DNA of 19,679 bases from Halorhodospira sp. (GCA_007121755.1 SKJZ01000205.1:1-19679); one strand, 5' to 3'. Numbered from the stretch's first letter, positions 6,890 to 15,354 are shown. Notes: generated by a model from the sequence alone, not told the origin. Made by a program: numbers and translations.

Positions 6890-7066
6890 TAAAACCCCTT
6901 GGCTGAGTTGTGCCTCACCCGGTACGCGCATACCTGCCTTTGTGCGCGGATAGGCCGGCCGATCTTGTAGCCGACGGCGCACTATTGTCGTGAAGAACGC
7001 GGAAGGCGGAGAATATCCTTGACAGGGTATGGATGGGCGAGTCGGTATCCCATTTGGGGGGTGGTT

Positions 7067-7720
7067 TCAGTGGTAACTCCGTTGCCGGGTCAGTCCCAGG
7101 TCGACGGCCTTGACCGCCGCTTCGACCCGGGAGTGGACTCCGAGCTTGCGCAGCACCGACTTGACGTGGAGCTTCACCGTGCCGTCGGAGATGCCGAGCC
7201 GTCGGGCAATATCCTTATTGCTTTCGCCTTCGGCCAGATGCTCGAGAATATCCCGTTCCCGGGGGGTCAGCATGGCAAAGGGATCAGGCGGAACGTCCTG
7301 GGGCTTTCTGTCGGGAGCGAGTGTCCGCGCCAGTGCGTCGGTAAGGCTGGGGGCGATGGTCATCTTGCCCTGGAGCGTTTCGTGGAGTGAGGCGAGTAAA
7401 CGCTTCGGTTCGATGTCCTTGACCAAGTAGCCTTGCGCCCCGGCGCGGAGGCACTCGAAGAGATCCCGTTCATCGTCGCTGGAGGTGAGCATCACCACCG
7501 GCGTGTTCGGGTGCGCGGCGCGGAGCCGCCGCAGGATCTCCAGCCCTCCGGGGCCGGGCATGAGCAGATCGAGGAGTACCAGATCGGGCTGGAACTCCGT
7601 CACGAGGGAGGGGATATCTTCACTGCCGTCGGTCGCCCGGACCTCGTTGTCTTGATTCGTTAATAGATCGCACAGAGCGCTCCGGCAGAGCGCGTGGTCA
7701 TCGACTAATAGTATGCGCAT
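7067..7720 (-). CDS. NarL/FixJ-family response regulator
   Basis: A 217-residue two-domain regulator. The receiver domain (1-120) has the acidic pair Asp7/Asp8, phospho-acceptor Asp51 (LLDLLMP), Thr79 and Lys101 (VKD). The C-terminal LuxR-type helix-turn-helix begins with LTPRERDIL at about 151 and has the recognition region NKDIARRLGISDGTVKLHVKSVLRKLG. It is therefore expected to bind DNA as a phosphorylated dimer. It starts eight bases after the stop of the sensor kinase, so the two form a pair. Overall it is close to NarL in plan. Placement directly after dsrN and before the rhodanese and soxYZ suggests that it controls one or both of those units. The real targets and the signal are not shown by the sequence. 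Confidence 0.92.
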   Translation of the reverse strand: MRILLVDDHALCRSALCDLLTNQDNEVRATDGSEDIPSLVTEFQPDLVLLDLLMPGPGGLEILRRLRAAHPNTPVVMLTSSDDERDLFECLRAGAQGYLVKDIEPKRLLASLHETLQGKMTIAPSLTDALARTLAPDRKPQDVPPDPFAMLTPRERDILEHLAEGESNKDIARRLGISDGTVKLHVKSVLRKLGVHSRVEAAVKAVDLGLTRQRSYH

Positions 7721-7728
7721 GGTCGGGT

Positions 7729-9318
7729 TCAGGCCCCCTGTTGCCGGTGGCCAGGTACCGATCCTTCGGCGCCCGGGCGAGGAAAAAGAACCCGTACACG
7801 GGTCCCCTCACCGGGCTCGCTCTCGACCTCGAGGACACCGCCGAGGCGTTGAGCGCGTGCTTCGAGCCCGGACAACCCCATATGATACCCGGTATCGTCG
7901 TCGCGGTCGCCCCCGCGCGGGGGATCAAAGCCCGAGCCGTCATCCTCAACCAGGATATCGAGTTGCGGGCCTTGCTCCCGAAGCAGGACGCGGGCGTTGG
8001 AGGCGCCGCTGTGTTGTCGCACATTGCACAGGGCCTCCTGGACAATGCGCAGGACTTGCAACTCCTGTTCGCCGTTCAGACAGTCCGGCTCCCAGTCGTT
8101 GAGCAGGCGGATTTCGATAGCGCTCTCGCGCCGGAGGTGCAGCACCAGACGCTCCAGCGCGGAGTGCAGCCCTTCACCGTCCACCATGCCCCGGAACTGC
8201 CCCATCAGGGTGCGCAATTCACGGTAGGAGCGGTCGAGATCCCGCCGCAAACGCCGCATATGGGCGGGTAGCCGACGTTTGTCTTCCGGCTCCCCGGCGG
8301 CCGCCTCCATCTGCCGGATACGCATGCGGAGCGCCGACAGGGTTTGAGCCACTGAGTCGTGCAGTTCGTGGGCCAGCAATCGGCGCTCTTCGTTAATGGA
8401 GACCCAACGCGCCTTGCGGTCGTCACGGAGCCGCTGAATGGAGAGGCCGATGTGTTGCCCGGCACGGGTCAATAGTTCGCGGAGCGATTCGGAACACGCA
8501 ATGCGGTCTTGGTCGATGACCAGGCTGTAGACCCCGAGCGTCCGCCCTTCGCCGTCGGGAATGGGGATCGCCATCAGCGCGGTGTCGGAGGCGTCGGGGA
8601 GGGGCGCCCGCCCGGTCGCTTGAATGCAGGGGTCGAAGCCGGTCTGTCCGCGCATTTCGCCGGTGTTGGAGGCCGTCCAGCATGCGCCGGAGCACTCATG
8701 GCAGAGCTTGCCGTCGCGGGCGAACTCCGGGTCGACGCCGGTGAACGCCGACAACCTCAAACCGCCGTTCTCATCGATCAGCCGCACCCATGCGGCGCGG
8801 GCTCCGATGGTCCCAACCAAAGGCCCCAGGCAGCGTTCGAGCAGTTCATCGGTGGAGCGGGCGCTGCCGCAAGCGGTGGCCAAGTCATTCAGTAGTTCGG
8901 GCGCCGCGGGTGTCGGGCACGGGCGGGTACAGTGAGAGAGAGAGGTATGCGGAGCGGAGCGGAGCGGTTGTGCGGAGGGTGTCGGCGACGGTTCGGTGTA
9001 GCGGCGGCGGAGCAGGGCGGCGGTCGAAGCGGCTCCAAAAACGAGTATCAGCGCGGCCGCCGCAGCGGTGGCGCGAGGGGGGAGGTGAGCGGCCGCCAAA
9101 ATGGCGACAGCCGCCGCAATCAGCGTCGCCCCAATGCCGACCAGCGGCCAGACAATACCACGCGGCCGCCCGGCGGCGGGCGGAGGCGGAGCGCGGTCCG
9201 GACTGCTGTCGAACGGCCACCCCCCGGTGGGTATTGACCGACCGTGGAGGGGCTGAAACTTCATGCCACGGCGCCAATCGGCAGCCCCGGAAACATGGGA
9301 ACCGTCTACAGTGGCCAT
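7729..9318 (-). CDS. NarX-type sensor histidine kinase lacking a periplasmic sensor, with cysteine-rich GAF-like region
   Basis: A 529-residue kinase. Two membrane segments (about 55-78 and 84-102) are joined by a turn of only a few residues, so there is no periplasmic sensing domain. A Pro/Ser/Ala linker (105-140) leads to a GAF-like domain (about 141-295) with Cys206, Cys209, Cys213 and Cys231, spaced C-x2-C-x3-C-x17-C. The HisKA_3 box has HELHDSVAQTL with phospho-acceptor His320. The HATPase domain has N-box EALCNVRQHS, DDGSGF and GLSGLEARA. This is the transmitter type of NarX/NarQ. I chose the ATG at 9318 because AGGAG stands just upstream; the ATG at 9387 lacks a site. It lies 113 bases after dsrN in the position where other sulfur bacteria have dsrRS. 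The linker DNA carries short tandem repeats. The input is probably cytoplasmic redox or a sulfur species; this is inference. Confidence 0.88.
   Translation of the reverse strand: MATVDGSHVSGAADWRRGMKFQPLHGRSIPTGGWPFDSSPDRAPPPPAAGRPRGIVWPLVGIGATLIAAAVAILAAAHLPPRATAAAAALILVFGAASTAALLRRRYTEPSPTPSAQPLRSAPHTSLSHCTRPCPTPAAPELLNDLATACGSARSTDELLERCLGPLVGTIGARAAWVRLIDENGGLRLSAFTGVDPEFARDGKLCHECSGACWTASNTGEMRGQTGFDPCIQATGRAPLPDASDTALMAIPIPDGEGRTLGVYSLVIDQDRIACSESLRELLTRAGQHIGLSIQRLRDDRKARWVSINEERRLLAHELHDSVAQTLSALRMRIRQMEAAAGEPEDKRRLPAHMRRLRRDLDRSYRELRTLMGQFRGMVDGEGLHSALERLVLHLRRESAIEIRLLNDWEPDCLNGEQELQVLRIVQEALCNVRQHSGASNARVLLREQGPQLDILVEDDGSGFDPPRGGDRDDDTGYHMGLSGLEARAQRLGGVLEVESEPGEGTRVRVLFPRPGAEGSVPGHRQQGA
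8934..8967. repeat. Short tandem repeats, (GA)5 and (GGAGC)3, inside the kinase linker
   Basis: Five GA units (8934-8943) are followed after seven bases by three GGAGC units plus two bases (8951-8967). Both unit lengths are not multiples of three, so slippage would shift the kinase reading frame between its membrane segments and the GAF-like region. The tracts are short. Confidence 0.6.
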
Positions 9319-9431
9319 CTCTCTCCTGTGCGGACCCTTCGTACTGTGGGCCTCTGGCGGTGCAATGCGCCACTTTGCCGCATGCACGCTTTAATATATC
9401 CATGTAACCGGGGGAAATAAAGTGCTGCGTG

Positions 9432-10841
9432 TCAGGAGGAGGTCTGAAAGGCGTGATCGACGGATCTGCTTGTGACGAAATCTACGAACCTGGAGGCCCA
9501 GGGCGTGGTCCGTGTGTGGCGGAGATGGGCGTAGGATGCCACGGTGTTTCCGACCACCAGTCCGTCCCAGCCGTTGCCCAGACCTTCACCGCGCACCATC
9601 CGGTAAGCGTGCGGCAGGTCCGGTACCGGTTGCAGCAGGCGGGAGTAGTGGAATTCGTGGGCGGGGATCTCGCAGCCGCCGGGCGCGACCGGTGACCAGG
9701 GCGCCTCGCCGGTCGGTGCCAAGCGCACGTAACCCCGGCCTTGGGGCCGCGGCTCCATGACGACATCCACCGGCAATACGCCGGCCATGGCGTGAGTGCC
9801 GGCGGGGCCGCGTATTGTGCGGGCGAGATAGATCAATCCGCCGCACTCGGCATAGATCGGCATGCCGGCAGCGGCGGCGAGGCCGATCTGTCGGCGCAGG
9901 GTAGAGTTGGCTTCGAGCGCCGCGGCGTGACGCTCCGGAAAACCGCCGCCGATAAAGAGGCCGTCCACCGAGGGTAGCCGGGTATCGCGTAAGCTGTCGA
10001 AGAAATGCAGCTCCGCTCCGGCCTCTTCGAGCGCCTGCAGATCGCCAGGATAGTAGAAGTTGAAGGCGCGGTCGTGGGGGATCGCGATGCGTATCCGCCG
10101 CCCGCCCGGCGCCGGCGTACCGGCGCGGTCGGCATCTTTGCGGGCGGTTGCGGCGGGCAGGGAGCCGCCGGCCTGTTGCAGCGCCGCGAGATCGATCCGG
10201 TCGCGTACCCTGGCGGCGAGGGCTTGGACCACCGCCCGGGCATCCGCCTGCTCGTCGGCCGGAACCAATCCGAGGTAGGGATCTTCAATATGGAGTGACG
10301 GGCTTTCCGGTAACGCGCCCAGAACGGGGATGTCGGTATAGCCCTCTACTGCGGCGCGCAGTTTCGCTTCATGGCGGGCGCCGCCGACCCGGTTCAGAAT
10401 GACACCGGCGATATTGAGTCCGGGTTCAAAGGCCTGCTGCCCCAACAACAGCGGGGCGATGCCCCGGCTCATGCCGCGGCAGTCGATGACCAGAACCACC
10501 GGGGCACCCACCAAGCCGGCGAGGGCCGCGTTGCTGTCCGATCCTTGCGGGTCGACGCCGTCGTGCAGCCCCTTGGTGCCCTCCAGAAGGCAGAACTCCG
10601 CGCCGCCACCGCGGCGCAGTAACTCCTGAATGATCTCGGACGCTTCCATGGTGTGGAAGTCGAGATTGTGGCAGGGACGGCCGGACGCCAGCGTCAGCCA
10701 GCCCGGATCGATGTAGTCCGGGCCCTTCTTGAAGGTTTGGACGGCGACGCCCTGCTGCGCCAACGCGGCCGAGATGCCGATCGATACGGCGGTCTTGCCG
10801 GACGACTTGTGCAGCGCGGAGAGGTAGATCTGCCGGGACAC
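9432..10841 (-). CDS. dsrN: Siroheme amidase DsrN (CobB/CbiA-like)
   Basis: A 469-residue protein of the cobyrinic acid a,c-diamide synthase family. The N-terminal P-loop region is ALHKSSGKT (about 9-17), followed by FKKGPDYIDP. The C-terminal glutamine-amidotransferase domain has nucleophile Cys333 in YAECGGLIYLA and a catalytic-type His at 395-398 (AHEFHYS). In dsr operons this protein converts siroheme to the amide form used by DsrAB, with ATP and glutamine. As a cobalamin enzyme the sequence alone would fit CobB too, but no other cobalamin gene is present and the place after dsrP decides the call. The start is GTG, 21 bases after the dsrP stop, with only a weak GGAA ribosome site; a start slightly further in is possible but would cut into the P-loop strand. 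Confidence 0.93.
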   Translation of the reverse strand: MSRQIYLSALHKSSGKTAVSIGISAALAQQGVAVQTFKKGPDYIDPGWLTLASGRPCHNLDFHTMEASEIIQELLRRGGGAEFCLLEGTKGLHDGVDPQGSDSNAALAGLVGAPVVLVIDCRGMSRGIAPLLLGQQAFEPGLNIAGVILNRVGGARHEAKLRAAVEGYTDIPVLGALPESPSLHIEDPYLGLVPADEQADARAVVQALAARVRDRIDLAALQQAGGSLPAATARKDADRAGTPAPGGRRIRIAIPHDRAFNFYYPGDLQALEEAGAELHFFDSLRDTRLPSVDGLFIGGGFPERHAAALEANSTLRRQIGLAAAAGMPIYAECGGLIYLARTIRGPAGTHAMAGVLPVDVVMEPRPQGRGYVRLAPTGEAPWSPVAPGGCEIPAHEFHYSRLLQPVPDLPHAYRMVRGEGLGNGWDGLVVGNTVASYAHLRHTRTTPWASRFVDFVTSRSVDHAFQTSS

Positions 10842-10862
10842 GGGGCAGTTTCCGGGCCGGGC

Positions 10863-12140
10863 TCAGCCGTGGCTCGCGGCCGGGGCCGGCTCTTCTCCGC
10901 CGCCGCTCTCGTCTTCCGCGGACGGCTCAGCGGCCACCGGCTCGTCGACCGGCTCGTCCGGCAGGTGTTTCGGCGTCAGCGCGAGAAAGCGCAGGGCGAT
11001 CATGGCGATCAAGACCACCAGCGCGATACCGCCCAACCCCAGCAGAAGCTCCGGCGCGGTCGGGGTGTAAGAGGCGGCACGGCCGTCGAACACGGCGCCC
11101 GACACCTCACGTCCGGGGAAGAGCTGAAGCGGGTACGATTGGGCGCCGACGATCATTACGAAGACGTGGGCGAAGCCGCCGATCAGCACCATGATCGATG
11201 CGGCGGCAAGCGCGCCGGCGCGCCGGCGGGTCGCGCCGTGGAAAAGAAGAACCGCGGGAACGATCCCGCCAATCACGACCTTCCCGAGCCACAAGGTCGC
11301 GGGGATGCTGCCCCCCTCCAGGAGTAGGAAGCGGACAACGTCGTGGCGGCCGGGAGTGTAGAGCAGCGTCAGGAAGTGGATGGCCAGGAGCAGCAGCACG
11401 GCCATCACGAAGACGCCCATCATCCCCGATATACCGCTCAGCAGTTGCTCCGGCGCGCGGCGGCCCTGGCTGCGCATGACCGCGAGGAAGAGAAGGCTGA
11501 ATGCGGCGGTGCCGTAAGCCAGCGATGCGGCTATAAACAGCGGCGCCATGATGGCCCCACCGTACGCCTCACGCGCCAGCAGGAAACCGAAGATCGAGCC
11601 GGTGCCGGTGGTCAGGATAATGCGCCAGGCGAAGGCGACGGTACCGGCCTTCGTGCTGTGGACCCGCATGCGCGGCTCCATCAACGTCCACAGATAGACC
11701 GCCACTATGGCCAGAAATCCGGTGTAGAGCAGGATGTTCCAGGCGAAGATCGAGCGCAGGTTGTAGTGGGTCATGGCCACGATCAGGCGATCGGGCCGGC
11801 CGAGGTCGAGAACCAAAACGGTGAGCCCGCCGATGAGTAACGCCACGGCCAATACACCGGATAGGCGCGCCAACGGCTTATGGTCGACGCGGCCGAAGAC
11901 CGATCCCACCGACGCGACGTTGAGCGCTCCGGACGCCGCCAGGATCAGGGTGACGGCGAAGACGTGGGGTACGCCCCATACCACCTGATTGTTCATGCCG
12001 GTGATGTGGTGCCCGACCGTGGCCATATAGGCGGCGGCGGCGAGCCCGGCCAGGACGACCACCGCCGCCACCGCGGCGAGGGTCCAGAATGGAGCAGGTT
12101 GTTGTTGGCCGATCAGTTGATAGCGTATACGTGACGCCAT
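10863..12140 (-). CDS. dsrP: DsrP, NrfD-like integral membrane subunit of DsrMKJOP
   Basis: A 425-residue protein of about ten membrane segments, the NrfD/PsrC type, covering residues about 15-390. It anchors the electron-transfer module in the inner membrane and exchanges electrons with quinone, in partnership with the periplasmic iron-sulfur protein DsrO. Recognisable stretches include the N-terminal HHITGMNNQVVWGVPHVFAV and GRPDRL, both usual in this branch. No haem is expected. The ATG at 12140 lies 12 bases after the dsrO stop, with GAGG within the preceding ten bases. The last 35 residues are a Pro/Glu/Ala-rich acidic tail without predicted structure (EPVDEPVAAEPSAEDES). The tail may be variable and is the least conserved-looking part. 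Confidence 0.94.
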   Translation of the reverse strand: MASRIRYQLIGQQQPAPFWTLAAVAAVVVLAGLAAAAYMATVGHHITGMNNQVVWGVPHVFAVTLILAASGALNVASVGSVFGRVDHKPLARLSGVLAVALLIGGLTVLVLDLGRPDRLIVAMTHYNLRSIFAWNILLYTGFLAIVAVYLWTLMEPRMRVHSTKAGTVAFAWRIILTTGTGSIFGFLLAREAYGGAIMAPLFIAASLAYGTAAFSLLFLAVMRSQGRRAPEQLLSGISGMMGVFVMAVLLLLAIHFLTLLYTPGRHDVVRFLLLEGGSIPATLWLGKVVIGGIVPAVLLFHGATRRRAGALAAASIMVLIGGFAHVFVMIVGAQSYPLQLFPGREVSGAVFDGRAASYTPTAPELLLGLGGIALVVLIAMIALRFLALTPKHLPDEPVDEPVAAEPSAEDESGGGEEPAPAASHG

Positions 12141-12152
12141 GATTGGAATCCT

Positions 12153-12911
12153 CTACGAGAGCCCTTGGTAGCGCACTCCGGTGTCGAGTTCGAGGTCGGC
12201 GCGCACTGATTCGGCGCCGTATTCGGCAATAGCGCGGGAGATCCGGCTGCGCGGGTCGTTCAAATCGCCAAAGATCAGGGCGCCCTGGCCCCTCTCTCCG
12301 CACGCTTCAACGCAGGCGGGGAGGACGCCTTGATCGATACGGTGGACGCACAGGTTGCACCCCTCGACCGTCCCCTTGCCGCGTGGGTGGTTGGGGGAAC
12401 GTGACGCGACCGGTTCATGGACGAAGAAGCGGACCTGGTAAGGGCAGGCCATCATGCAGTAACGGCAGCCGATGCAGAGATGCTTGTCGACGAGCACGAT
12501 GCCGTCGTCCCGGCGGAAGGTGGCGCCGGTGGGACAGACATACGCGCAGGGCGGCTCGGCGCAGTGCTGGCACATCATCGGCAGCGACGTCTGCCGCCCG
12601 TCCCGCTCGGTGACGGTCATCTTGCGAATCCACTTGGCATCGGTCTCGGGCCGGTCGTGACCTTCCCAGCCATTCTCCTCCCTGCACGCGGTAACGCAGG
12701 CGTCGCAGTCGACCCGGCAGCGATTGGTATCCACCAACATGCCCCAGCGCACTTGATCGCTGGCCGGCGTTCCTTCGGGGCGCGTCGGTACCGAGGCGTG
12801 AACCAGGAAGACACCGGGGGCGATAGTGAGCCCGGCCAACGCCGCGGCGCCGCCAAGCAGGCGCCGCCGGCCGGCGTTTACCGGGCTGTCGTTGCGTTGC
12901 TCGTTGCTCAT
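12153..12911 (-). CDS. dsrO: DsrO, periplasmic Tat-exported ferredoxin-like subunit of DsrMKJOP
   Basis: A 252-residue iron-sulfur protein of the DmsB/HybA class. The Tat signal GRRRLLGG (14-21) leads a hydrophobic segment ending near HASVP, so it works on the periplasmic face. Sixteen cysteines in four groups can bind four [4Fe-4S] clusters: C65-C69-C72-C76, C114-C117-C122-C126, C146-C149-C152-C156 and C185-C188-C200-C204. It links the trihaem cytochrome DsrJ with DsrP. The start ATG at 12911 overlaps the dsrJ stop as ATGA, and a GAGGGG site is eight bases before it; this also gives the expected position for the Tat motif. Upstream starts would make a 309-residue form with an odd N-terminus and are rejected. 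Confidence 0.95.
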   Translation of the reverse strand: MSNEQRNDSPVNAGRRRLLGGAAALAGLTIAPGVFLVHASVPTRPEGTPASDQVRWGMLVDTNRCRVDCDACVTACREENGWEGHDRPETDAKWIRKMTVTERDGRQTSLPMMCQHCAEPPCAYVCPTGATFRRDDGIVLVDKHLCIGCRYCMMACPYQVRFFVHEPVASRSPNHPRGKGTVEGCNLCVHRIDQGVLPACVEACGERGQGALIFGDLNDPRSRISRAIAEYGAESVRADLELDTGVRYQGLS

Positions 12912-13351
12912 TCGTCGTTCCCCTCGTTCACTGCTGCTCCCGGTTCGCTGCTGTGGCACGCGAAGCAGTCGAGGCTGACGGCGGAGTAGCTGTGGCAGTT
13001 GGCGCAGAAAGCCAGCCGTTGCCGCGGGGTCAACGGCTGATCCGCGATCACCGGCTCCCTTACCGCGTGACAGTCGACGCACGCCTGCAGATCGCGTTCC
13101 GGACGCCGAACGCCCTTACGTACCGAGTCGCGCTTGTGCTCATCGAGGATGTGCATGTGTTGGCGCCGCATGGTATCGGCGTCCTCAATACACTCTTCAC
13201 CTTGCGGCGCGGGTAGAGCGGGGACGGGCACGCGTCCGCTCCGCTCCCGCTCCTCGCCGCTCCACGCCATGGCGGTCGCAGCTACGGCGACCGCCACCGT
13301 CCCGGCCAGGGCCGCGGTGATCCACCGCCATCCACGCGCCTTCTTTATCAC
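12908..13351 (-). CDS. dsrJ: DsrJ, trihaem c-type cytochrome of DsrMKJOP
   Basis: A 147-residue protein with one N-terminal hydrophobic segment (about 9-29), probably an uncleaved anchor that places the rest in the periplasm. There are exactly three haem c sites: CVDCH (91-95), CANCH (116-120) and CFACH (129-133). Cys54, in the segment EECIEDADTMRRQHM, corresponds by position to the cysteine that ligates one haem (His/Cys) in Allochromatium DsrJ. This residue is thought to matter for sulfur chemistry. The GTG at 13351 is chosen because AGGAGG stands six bases before it; an ATG at 13372 would overlap dsrL by 11 bases and has no such site. The dsrO start overlaps the stop codon, so the two are probably translationally coupled. 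Confidence 0.95.
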   Translation of the reverse strand: MIKKARGWRWITAALAGTVAVAVAATAMAWSGEERERSGRVPVPALPAPQGEECIEDADTMRRQHMHILDEHKRDSVRKGVRRPERDLQACVDCHAVREPVIADQPLTPRQRLAFCANCHSYSAVSLDCFACHSSEPGAAVNEGNDE

Positions 13352-13361
13352 GGCTCGCCTC

Positions 13362-15305
13362 CTACTCTCCAAGCCCCATCTCGATATACCCGGTGGGGCA
13401 GACGTCCCGGCAGATATGGCAGCCGATGCAGCGGCTGTAATCGGTGAAGACGTAACGCCCCACGGCGCGCTGGTTCTTGGGTACCCGCTTCACCGCCTCC
13501 TGCGGGCAGTAGACGACGCAGTTGTCGCACTCGAAGCAGAGGCCGCAGCTCATGCACCGCTCGGCCTCGGCCTTCGCCTCTTCGGCGGAGAGCGGACGGA
13601 TGCGTTCGTCGAAGCTGCCGATGACCTGATCCGCGCCGATCTCCACCCGCTCCCGATGGTGGCGCGGAGTCGGTTGGAAGTGCCCGAGATAGAGGCGGTC
13701 GTGACGGATCATCTCGACGGCTGAGCGATCCTCGTAATTGTGCACGGCGAAGTCGCTCTCATTGGTGCCGCGTACGTACTGCGGTTCGTAGGCCTCCGGC
13801 TCGCGTCCGGCGCGGCGGAGCGATTCCAGCAGATTGAAGTGGTGGACGTTGATCTTCGGCCGCCGCACCGGTTCGCCGCTCTCCAGGTAGTGGTGGATGC
13901 TCTCGGCGGCGGACCAGCCGTGGCCGATGGCCGTGGTCAGCAGGTGGGGTTGCACGATATCGCCGGCGACGAAGTGGCCCTTGCGCCCCTTGACCTGGAA
14001 GTGCGCGTCGGCCTCGATGAAGCCGTGGCCGTTGTTCAACTCATCGATTCCCTCGAGGTTGCCGCGCTGGCCGATCGCGGAAATGATCAGGTCGGCCTCA
14101 ATGGTGAAATCGGTCCCTTCCTTCGGAATCGGGGTGTTGCCGTCCATCGTGCACTCGCAGAAGCGCATCCCGGTGGCGCGCCCGCTGCTGTCACGGATCA
14201 CTTCCCGCGGCATGACGCCGTCACGGATATCGACACCTTCGCGCTGCGCGTCTTCCACCTCCTGGTCGGACGCGGTCATCTCCGCCCGCGAGAAAAGGGA
14301 GGTGAGGGTGACGTTGGCGCCCTCGCGCATGGCGAGCGTGGCGGCGTCGTGGGCGGTGTAGCCGAGTACGACGCGCTCCGGGCTCGCCTCGTCGGGCAGG
14401 TCGGCGCTGTAGCCCAGGCGCCGGGCCACGGAGGCGACGTCGATGGAGGTGTCGCCGCCGCCGATGACCAGAACCCGATCGGTTACGGCGGCCAGACGGC
14501 CCTCGTTGAACGCCCGCAGGAATTCGACGCCGGTCAGGCAGTTGGGCGTTCCGTCCCAGCCATCGACGGGAAGGCCACGGCCTTCGTGGGTGCCGACGGC
14601 CCAGACGATGGCGTCGTACTCCCGCTCGACCTGATCCATCGGGACGTCCTGCCCGACGCGGCAGCTGGTACGCACCTCCACACCGAGCTTAAGGATACGG
14701 TCGATCTCGGCGTCGAGCACGTGGCGGGGCACCCGATAGCCGGGGATGCCGTAGCGCATCATGCCGCCGAGGCCGTCGTGCTCCTCGAAGATGGTGCAGG
14801 CGTGTCCGCGCTTGCGCAGTTGGTAGGCGGCGGAGAGGCCGGCGGGGCCGCCGCCGACGATGGCGATCCTGCGACCGGTGTCGGCGCCCGGCTCGCCGAA
14901 ATCGAGGTCGTTCTCACGGGCGTAGTCACCGATGGTGTGCTCCACCGCGTTGATCGAGACGTGGTCCTCAACAACCCTCCGGTTGCACCCCTGCTGGCAG
15001 GGGGCCGGGCAGACGCGCCCCATGATGGCGGGGAAGGGATTGGCCTCGGTCAAGCGGCGGAAGGCGTGAGCCTGCCACTCTTCGCCCTCCGGCGGCTTTT
15101 CGAGCCCGCGGGTGATCTGCAGCCAGCCGCGAATGTCTTCGCCGGCCGGGCAGTTCCCCTGGCAGGGCGGCGTGCGATGCACATAGGTCGGACACTTGTA
15201 ACTGTGTCCGGCCTTGAAGATCTCTTCGCGCCAGGGGCGGTGGCCTCCGTCGCCGTCTTTGTAACGACGGAAGGTAAACGCCATATCCTCTGCTTTGGTC
15301 GCCAT
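13362..15305 (-). CDS. dsrL: DsrL, iron-sulfur flavoprotein NAD(P)H oxidoreductase
   Basis: A 647-residue cytoplasmic protein akin to the small subunit of glutamate synthase. The N-terminal region has cysteines that bind iron-sulfur clusters (PPCQGNCPAGED; CPAPCQQGCNRR). An FAD Rossmann motif, GGGPAGLSAAYQLRKRG, is at about 151-167, and a second nucleotide site, VIGGGDTSIDVASVARRLG, lies near the middle. Two C-terminal ferredoxin sets, CMSCGLCFECDNCVVYCP and CIGCHICRDVCP, end the protein. In oxidative Dsr systems DsrL takes electrons from DsrAB and reduces NAD(P)+, and it is required for oxidation of stored sulfur. The presence of dsrL supports the oxidative direction. ATG at 15305 is preceded by GGAG at eight bases; a frame-open start at 15386 adds 27 residues unlike DsrL and overlaps dsrK. 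Confidence 0.95.
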   Translation of the reverse strand: MATKAEDMAFTFRRYKDGDGGHRPWREEIFKAGHSYKCPTYVHRTPPCQGNCPAGEDIRGWLQITRGLEKPPEGEEWQAHAFRRLTEANPFPAIMGRVCPAPCQQGCNRRVVEDHVSINAVEHTIGDYARENDLDFGEPGADTGRRIAIVGGGPAGLSAAYQLRKRGHACTIFEEHDGLGGMMRYGIPGYRVPRHVLDAEIDRILKLGVEVRTSCRVGQDVPMDQVEREYDAIVWAVGTHEGRGLPVDGWDGTPNCLTGVEFLRAFNEGRLAAVTDRVLVIGGGDTSIDVASVARRLGYSADLPDEASPERVVLGYTAHDAATLAMREGANVTLTSLFSRAEMTASDQEVEDAQREGVDIRDGVMPREVIRDSSGRATGMRFCECTMDGNTPIPKEGTDFTIEADLIISAIGQRGNLEGIDELNNGHGFIEADAHFQVKGRKGHFVAGDIVQPHLLTTAIGHGWSAAESIHHYLESGEPVRRPKINVHHFNLLESLRRAGREPEAYEPQYVRGTNESDFAVHNYEDRSAVEMIRHDRLYLGHFQPTPRHHRERVEIGADQVIGSFDERIRPLSAEEAKAEAERCMSCGLCFECDNCVVYCPQEAVKRVPKNQRAVGRYVFTDYSRCIGCHICRDVCPTGYIEMGLGE

Positions 15306-15354
15306 GTTCTTTACTCCCCCATTTATCGTTCGCCTGGCGTTTCGCAGCCGGCGG

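Noticed and set aside
7019..7048. Plus-strand promoter starting with TTGACA
   Set aside because: The -35 box is perfect, but no acceptable -10 box is found 15 to 19 bases downstream and no plus-strand gene follows.
6890..7066. Small gene in the 177-base gap between response regulator and rhodanese
   Set aside because: No frame with a start, ribosome site and family-like sequence is seen. An in-frame extension of the rhodanese into this gap lacks a ribosome site.
7067..9318. A true NarX/NarL nitrate-response pair
   Set aside because: The transmitter type fits, but the kinase has no periplasmic domain for nitrate binding and no nitrate genes are near. I therefore gave no narXL symbols.
9319..9431. 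Promoter between dsrN and the kinase
   Set aside because: A TATATT lies in the gap but the -35 position matches only three of six bases. A promoter is possible but not supported enough to list.
9432..10841. Cobalamin gene cobB/cbiA
   Set aside because: The family is the same, but the place directly after dsrP and lack of other cobalamin genes favour the siroheme amidase DsrN.
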